Below are positions 7,734 to 11,532 of a stretch of DNA of 11,532 nt, piece by piece. This DNA comes from Bacteroidota bacterium (GTDB taxonomy: Bacteria > Bacteroidota > Bacteroidia > NS11-12g > UBA955), in contig VMCP01000010.1 in NCBI GenBank assembly GCA_008081305.1, positions 1 to 11,532 on the forward strand, given 5' to 3'. The position numbers and the translations under genes were made by a program. How positions within the stretch are numbered: the first letter of the stretch is position 1; each line of letters opens with the position of its first letter. The notes beneath the pieces are model-generated. The model was not told the origin of the DNA. It saw only the letters and a program-made list of their open reading frames with translations, and ran no database searches.

Positions 7734-9134
7734 TTGAGAAAACCACACCCCCTGATATCGCTTTTCCTTTTTATTTTCCTGGTGATTTCCTCTTGCGTCA
7801 AATCACCTGAATTCGCACAGAATGAATCATTAGAATGGTCAAACGATACGGTCTATTTTGATACTATTTTCACTAGGCAAAGCCAAACAGGTAATTACCC
7901 TATTTCTGTTACTAAAATACTGAGCGTTAAAAACCCATCTGCCCTATGGGTGAATGCAAATTTTGAAGTTGCCGGTGGCGATCAATCCTCATATAAAATC
8001 AATGTGGATGGCTTAAGCGGTAGTAAAATAAACAATATTGAAATTGCTCCTAATGATAGTGTGTTTGTGTTTGTGCAATGTGCGCTAGAAGCAAACAATG
8101 AAACACAACCCGCACTAGTACTCGATTCAATTTGGGCCAGGGTCGGAACCAGAAATTCCAAAATTATGCTTGCTGCATATGGTTGGGATGCACATTATGT
8201 GAGGGATAGTATAATTCCCAATAATACCGTTTGGAGTGATGCCAGTAAACCATATGTAATCATTGATGGTGCGTATGTTGCTCCGAATTCAAAATGGACA
8301 TGGAAAGAAGGGATTCAAGTGTATGCTTCCGCCCGAAGCGGTATTTACGTTTTCGGCGAATTCAACATAGAGGGCAGTAAGGAGGCTCGCGTTTCAATAC
8401 AAGGAGATAAACCTGTATTTTCCAGCAAAACCTTACCTAACCAATGGTACGGCATTTACTTTGCACCCGGTGGAAAGGGAAATATAAAGTATGGTGATAT
8501 TACCAATGCTTCATTCGGAGTTAGAACCGATTCACTTGCTCAAGGAAATGCACCTAGTATACGACTATCTAACACAAGAATTCAATATTGCGGACAAACC
8601 TGTTTGGTCAGTCTTTCTGGGGGAATTGAAGCTGAAAATTGCCTATTCGCAGATGCCGGAAGCTATACCTTTTTAGGATACTTCGGGGGTTGGTATAAGT
8701 TCAATCACTGTACATTCGCGGACCACTCCCAAATTGCCATCCGGCGCGATGGTCACTTTGGGATGACCAATACCCTTCGTGATGGTAATGGGTACTTATT
8801 GGATGTAAAAAACTTAACTTTCTCAATCGAGAACTCCATCATCTGGGGTAATCGAATGGATGAAGTCACTCTTGATAAAGTAGATCAAGCAGACTTCAAT
8901 TTTAATAGTTCGTTTTCACTATTTCGAACGAAAAATGAAGAAGAAATCATTCCAAAAACAACGAATTATTTCAATTTAGATCCACTATTTGAGGACCATG
9001 AAATCGGCAATTTTAGTCTAACTACCATTTCTCCTGCTCTAGAAAAAGCCAATCCCGCAAGCGGACTATCCGTTGACTTATTCGGTAATAGCAGGGGTAA
9101 TCCTGCCGACATCGGAGCAGTCGAAACTGAGTAG
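7734..9134 (+). CDS. Lipoprotein with N-terminal Ig-like and right-handed beta-helix domains, function unknown
   Basis: The 466-residue product has a lipoprotein signal: basic start, hydrophobic stretch 8-19 and lipobox VISSC with Cys21 as the lipidated residue. Residues about 36-155 look like an Ig-like beta-sandwich (DTVYFDTIFTRQSQTGNYPI, SYKINVDGL, EIAPNDSVFVFVQ). I recall this pattern from conserved uncharacterised Bacteroidota proteins. About 170-400 has the short, repeating 'N/D-aliphatic' strands of a right-handed parallel beta-helix (GIYFAPGGKGNIKYGDI, IRLSNTRIQYC, IEAENCLFADA, YKFNHCTFAD). The end, LDPLFEDHE...SPALEKANP...DLFGNSRG...DIGAVE, is a typical closing motif of such helices. 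No catalytic set is visible. The start must be TTG at 7734, because the in-frame rsgA stop is 21 bp upstream and no ATG precedes the signal. It is the last gene of the run and ends directly against tadA. Confidence 0.82.
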   Translation: MRKPHPLISLFLFIFLVISSCVKSPEFAQNESLEWSNDTVYFDTIFTRQSQTGNYPISVTKILSVKNPSALWVNANFEVAGGDQSSYKINVDGLSGSKINNIEIAPNDSVFVFVQCALEANNETQPALVLDSIWARVGTRNSKIMLAAYGWDAHYVRDSIIPNNTVWSDASKPYVIIDGAYVAPNSKWTWKEGIQVYASARSGIYVFGEFNIEGSKEARVSIQGDKPVFSSKTLPNQWYGIYFAPGGKGNIKYGDITNASFGVRTDSLAQGNAPSIRLSNTRIQYCGQTCLVSLSGGIEAENCLFADAGSYTFLGYFGGWYKFNHCTFADHSQIAIRRDGHFGMTNTLRDGNGYLLDVKNLTFSIENSIIWGNRMDEVTLDKVDQADFNFNSSFSLFRTKNEEEIIPKTTNYFNLDPLFEDHEIGNFSLTTISPALEKANPASGLSVDLFGNSRGNPADIGAVETE

Positions 9135-9572
9135 TTATCTTTTCTTTTTGAAGAATGCCTTCATTAAGTTGGCGCATTCATCTTCCATTACACTAGAAAT
9201 AGATTCAACTTTATGATTAAAAGCCAAGCCCTTCGAGGAATAACCCGATTTAGGCTCATTGGCGCCAAATACCACCTTGCCTATTCTGGACCACTCAATC
9301 GCTCCAAAACACATAACACAAGGCTCTACGGTTACGTATAAGGTACATTCATTAAGGAACTTACTACCCATAAACTCTGAGGCACTCGTAATGGCTATCA
9401 TTTCTGCGTGCGCGGTTACGTCTGTTAGCTTTTCTGTTTGGTTGTAGCCTTTGCCAATGATTTTCTGATTATGAACCACAACCGCACCAATAGGAACTTC
9501 ATCTTCTTCAAAAGCTCTTTCCGCTAATTGCAAAGCCTTACTCATGAAATAATCATCTCCTAATAAATCCAT
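9135..9572 (-). CDS. tadA: tRNA-specific adenosine deaminase TadA
   Basis: TadA converts the wobble adenosine of tRNA-Arg(ACG) to inosine. The 145-residue protein matches the usual length. The zinc and catalytic motifs are intact: DVTAHAEM with His55 and Glu57, and TVEPCVMCFGA with Cys85 and Cys88. VVFGANEPKSG and the C-terminal ECANLMKAFFKKKR are typical of TadA rather than of guanine or cytosine deaminases. The start is ATG at 9572, preceded immediately by an in-frame TAG. The stop codon abuts the lipoprotein stop on the other strand with no spacer. The gene is divergent from bshA across 56 bp. A near-consensus box TATCTTTA (9581-9588, minus strand) sits eight bases upstream of the start. 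Confidence 0.95.
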   Translation of the reverse strand: MDLLGDDYFMSKALQLAERAFEEDEVPIGAVVVHNQKIIGKGYNQTEKLTDVTAHAEMIAITSASEFMGSKFLNECTLYVTVEPCVMCFGAIEWSRIGKVVFGANEPKSGYSSKGLAFNHKVESISSVMEDECANLMKAFFKKKR

Positions 9573-9580
9573 CTATGGAG

Positions 9581-9588
9581 TAAAGATA
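9581..9588 (-). promoter_or_regulatory. Weak putative -7 box for tadA
   Basis: The minus strand reads TATCTTTA, one mismatch from TAnnTTTG at the last position, eight bases before the tadA ATG. It is supported mainly by having the same position as the boxes before the secreted-protein and channel genes. No -33 element is visible. Confidence 0.22.
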
Positions 9589-9611
9589 ATGTCATTCGTG
9601 CCATTTTTTGC

Positions 9612-9628
9612 TGAACTTTGTTAGTTCA
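9612..9628 (+). promoter_or_regulatory. Palindrome directly before the bshA start codon
   Basis: TGAACT (9612-9617) and AGTTCA (9623-9628) form a perfect 6-bp dyad around a TTGTT centre, ending at the base before ATG 9629. It includes GAACTTTG (9613-9620), one mismatch from the -7 consensus and eight bases from the ATG. The dyad could be an operator covering a promoter. If transcribed, it could be a small hairpin next to the start codon. These roles exclude each other if transcription starts within it. Confidence 0.35.
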
Positions 9629-10756
9629 ATGATGAGAATAGGAATGGTGCTTTACCCAACCTTCGGGGGAAGCGGTGTATTAGCCACGGAGTTAGGGAAA
9701 GCATTGGCCAAAAAAGGCCATGAAATTCATTTTATCAGTTACCGCCAACCCGCAAGGCTTGAGGCGTTCCTAGAAAACGTCTTCTTTCATGAAGTAAGCA
9801 TTCCTAAGTATCCTTTATTCGACTACGCGCCCTATGAAACCGCATTGGCAGGTAAGATTGTAGAAATTGTGCGAAGTAATAAGCTCGACCTTCTGCATGT
9901 TCATTATGCTATACCCCATGCCTCAGCGGCTTTATTGGCCAAGCAAATATTAGCAGAAGACAACAAAGACATTCCCGTGCTTACGACACTCCATGGTACC
10001 GACATAACGCTTGTTGGCCGTGAAGCAAGTTACGAGCCAGTGGTGAGTTGGAGTATAAATAATTCCGACGCCGTTACCGCTGTTTCAAAAAGCCTTGTTG
10101 AAGATACCTTGGAACATTTTCAGGTAAAAAAAGAGGTACTCATGATTCCTAATTTTATTGATTTCGACCGATTCAATAAAAAACCCAAGGAACATTTCAA
10201 AAAGGCCATTGCTCCAAATAATGAAAAAATTCTCGTTCATACCTCCAACTTCCGAAAGGTTAAACGAGTAGATGATGTTATTCGTTTATTCCATATTGTA
10301 CAGCATGAAATCCCATCCAAATTATTACTCATTGGTGATGGACCAGAGCGCTCAAATATTGAAAAAACGTGCCGTGAGCTAAAGGTCTGCGACAAAGTCA
10401 CGTTTTTAGGAAAACAAGAAGCCATTGAAGAAATCCTTAGTGTTTGTGACCTTTTCATTCTGCCGTCTGAGAGAGAAAGTTTTGGACTCAGCGCTTTAGA
10501 AGCTATGGCATGTGAAGTGCCAGTTATTTCAACAAATGCAGGAGGCTTAGCTGAAGTAAATATTCACGGTAAAACAGGATATACCTCCGAAATAGGTAAC
10601 TATGAGGAAATGGCACAATTTGCTCTTGACTTGTTACAAAACGAAGAAAAACTAGAATCCTTTCGACATGCTGCTTTAGAGCAAGCAAAGAAATTCAACT
10701 TAGAAGATATTCGACTTCAGTATATCGAGCTTTATAAAAAGCTTATCAAGCCTTAG
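9629..10756 (+). CDS. bshA: N-acetyl-alpha-D-glucosaminyl L-malate synthase (bacillithiol biosynthesis)
   Basis: BshA is a GT4-family retaining glycosyltransferase. It joins GlcNAc from UDP-GlcNAc to L-malate, the first step of the low-molecular-weight thiol bacillithiol. The protein aligns by eye along its length with Bacillus BshA. It shares MRIGMVLYPTFGGSG at the start, then ATELGKALAKKGHEIHFIS, LHVHYAIPHA and TTLHGTDIT. Further matches are HTSNFRKVKRVDDVIR, LLIGDGPERS, and the EX7E nucleotide-sugar motif ESFGLSALE (Glu283 and Glu291 counted from 9629). GGLAEV and a closing helix complete the GT-B fold. The open frame extends upstream to a TTG at 9608, but homology begins at the ATGs at 9629 and 9632, so one of these is the start. 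The stop overlaps the convergent sigma-factor gene by 4 bp. No bshB or bshC lies in the window. Confidence 0.92.
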   Translation: MMRIGMVLYPTFGGSGVLATELGKALAKKGHEIHFISYRQPARLEAFLENVFFHEVSIPKYPLFDYAPYETALAGKIVEIVRSNKLDLLHVHYAIPHASAALLAKQILAEDNKDIPVLTTLHGTDITLVGREASYEPVVSWSINNSDAVTAVSKSLVEDTLEHFQVKKEVLMIPNFIDFDRFNKKPKEHFKKAIAPNNEKILVHTSNFRKVKRVDDVIRLFHIVQHEIPSKLLLIGDGPERSNIEKTCRELKVCDKVTFLGKQEAIEEILSVCDLFILPSERESFGLSALEAMACEVPVISTNAGGLAEVNIHGKTGYTSEIGNYEEMAQFALDLLQNEEKLESFRHAALEQAKKFNLEDIRLQYIELYKKLIKP

Positions 10757-11259
10757 TTTCTAGGGATATGAATCCTAAGGAACTTTAGGGCAATTCCTAT
10801 TTGATTCTCAACTGTTTTTGCTGAGATATCCAATATTTCTGCGATCTCCTTATGACTCATTTCATAAGTCCTACTCATGATGAATATCTGACGACATTTC
10901 TTGGGTAACTGTTCAATCAACAAATGCAGTTTTTCTTGGATTTCTTTTCGACTTATCTCCTCAATAATGGTAGATGAAACTGAAATTGCAGATTCATCGG
11001 CAGGTAGATCAGTGAAGTCAACCTTAGATTTACGCAATTGATTAAGCGATCTATTTTTTACCGATCTAAAAAGATAATTCTTTAGAGAAGACTCCTCATG
11101 AATATCACGGTATTCGCCCCCATTCCAATACGAAATAAAGACGTCGTTCACCACCTCTTCGGCTTCGTCGGCATTATGAAGCATAGAAGTAGCGAAGGCA
11201 ATGAGACCTGGACGGTACCTTCTAAACAATTCTTCAAAATGTAATAAATTACCTGACAA
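10753..11259 (-). CDS. ECF-type RNA polymerase sigma factor
   Basis: This is a 168-residue extracytoplasmic-function sigma factor of the type abundant in Bacteroidota. Region 2 spans about residues 8-77, with the core-binding and -10-melting segment FATSMLHNADEAEEVVNDVFISYW and KNYLFRSVKNRSLNQLRK. A variable acidic linker (about 80-108) follows. Region 4 (about 110-163) contains LPKKCRQIFIMSRTYEMS and the helix-turn-helix HKEIAEILDISAKTVENQIG. The start is TTG at 11259. The next Met (26) would remove region 2.1, and an in-frame TAA lies three codons further upstream. No anti-sigma gene of FecR or other type follows, because the 3' end runs into bshA on the other strand. The regulon cannot be inferred from sequence. 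Proximity to bshA may be accidental. Confidence 0.9.
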   Translation of the reverse strand: MSGNLLHFEELFRRYRPGLIAFATSMLHNADEAEEVVNDVFISYWNGGEYRDIHEESSLKNYLFRSVKNRSLNQLRKSKVDFTDLPADESAISVSSTIIEEISRKEIQEKLHLLIEQLPKKCRQIFIMSRTYEMSHKEIAEILDISAKTVENQIGIALKFLRIHIPRN

Positions 11260-11283
11260 GCTTCTGGTTTATGAGGTATAGGG

Positions 11284-11291
11284 CAAAAATA
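11284..11291 (-). promoter_or_regulatory. Putative -7 box for the ECF sigma-factor gene
   Basis: The minus strand reads TATTTTTG, an exact TAnnTTTG match, 24 bases before the TTG start at 11259. This would leave a leader of roughly 15-20 nt. It lies in the 75-bp gap after the upstream partial ORF, the natural place for a promoter. No clear TTG appears 17-23 bp upstream, and AT-rich sequence makes chance matches possible. Confidence 0.35.
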
Positions 11292-11334
11292 GGGCCAAGA
11301 AGTACAGGATTACCTAAAAAGTAATTCACGAATG

Positions 11335-11532
11335 TTAATTGGCAACATCACTCATGAATTGTAAATGCATGAGTTTTAATTCCTCCGAAGTGAATTCTCC
11401 ATCAAAATACTCCACTGCCGCCTCTATATCCTCGTTCTCTTCGCCACTGAAATATTCTACCAATTCTTCCTGTAGTTCATCATCTAAAAACTGGTTTAAA
11501 AAATAGCGGATATTAATTTTTGTCCCTGAATT
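11335..11532 (-). CDS. C-terminal part of an acidic protein, unrecognised (truncated by window edge)
   Basis: The minus strand is open from the window edge down to a TAA at 11337-11335, giving 65 residues. It reads NSGTKINIRYFLNQFLDDEL, then an acidic, helix-prone stretch including EEDIEAA-like segments (EENEDIEAAVEYFDG), and ends FMSDVAN. It contains no usable start near the edge (only Met55 and Met60), so the gene must begin outside the window. Acidic residues make up about a quarter of the segment, with Tyr/Phe at spaced positions, suggesting a small helical protein or acidic tail. I do not recognise the family. It lies 75 bp upstream of the sigma-factor gene on the same strand. The coding call rests on frame openness and amino-acid composition only, so it is moderate. 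Confidence 0.5.
   Translation of the reverse strand, partial: NSGTKINIRYFLNQFLDDELQEELVEYFSGEENEDIEAAVEYFDGEFTSEELKLMHLQFMSDVAN

Noticed and set aside
9608..9628. Upstream TTG start extending BshA by seven residues.
   Set aside because: The extra residues match nothing in the family, whose conserved start is M-(K/R)-I-G. The ATGs at 9629 and 9632 fit, and the extension would be encoded by the palindrome region.
10751..10780. CCTTAG (10751-10756) and CTAAGG (10775-10780) form an inverted repeat at the bshA/sigma-factor junction, a possible bidirectional terminator.
   Set aside because: The 18-bp loop is long, no T-run follows on either strand, smaller competing hairpins lie inside, and the sequence is constrained by coding.
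10753..11259. A regulatory circuit in which the sigma factor senses thiol state and controls bshA.
   Set aside because: The only evidence is adjacency in opposite directions. The sigma factor has no redox-type cysteine motif, with a lone Cys at residue 122, and no shared promoter motif was seen.
1..11532. Search for mobile elements, defence systems, CRISPR arrays, tRNA/rRNA genes or riboswitches.
   Set aside because: There are no transposase, integrase, nuclease or toxin-antitoxin genes, no regular repeats and no tRNA-like cloverleaf. Composition is uniform and almost every base belongs to a recognisable chromosomal gene.

Overview
The window reads as ordinary chromosome from a member of the Bacteroidota. 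No phylum marker gene is present, so this rests on several indirect signs. It contains TAnnTTTG-type -7 promoter elements. It has a secreted protein whose mature N-terminus follows the 'QLSGxYTIGG' pattern, a beta-helix lipoprotein of a type common in that phylum, a bacillithiol-type BshA and a Bacteroidota-style ECF sigma factor. Base composition is moderately AT-rich and even throughout. I see no tRNA, rRNA, CRISPR array, insertion sequence, integrase or phage gene. Genes are packed tightly, and the longest non-coding stretch is about 90 bases.

Layout: the left edge holds, on the minus strand, the 5' end of a secreted protein (1-201) and a YbdG-type mechanosensitive channel (291-1580). A 56-bp divergent spacer with an inverted repeat separates the channel from a six-gene plus-strand run (1637-9134). 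That run encodes the carboxy-terminal processing protease CtpA, a TauE/SafE permease, an M28 metallopeptidase with PA and PDZ domains, methylenetetrahydrofolate reductase MetF, ribosome-assembly GTPase RsgA and a beta-helix lipoprotein. Spacings of 2 bp, a 23-bp overlap, two one-base TAATG overlaps and 21 bp make this a strong operon candidate. The run abuts the convergent tRNA deaminase gene tadA. tadA shares a 56-bp divergent spacer with bshA, the first enzyme of bacillithiol synthesis. bshA overlaps by 4 bp, tail to tail, an ECF sigma-factor gene. A small acidic partial ORF on the minus strand closes the right edge.

How the genes relate: the operon mixes envelope proteolysis (CtpA and M28, both with PDZ modules), transport, one-carbon metabolism, ribosome maturation and a surface or periplasmic lipoprotein. 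I see no single pathway, and shared growth-linked expression is the simplest reading. The most notable non-coding observation is that TAnnTTTG-like -7 boxes lie only 7-8 nt upstream of the start codon of four transcript-leading genes, which predicts leaderless or nearly leaderless mRNAs. I found no convincing new multi-gene system. The least understood parts are the beta-helix lipoprotein, the sigma factor without an adjacent anti-sigma gene, and the two truncated edge ORFs.
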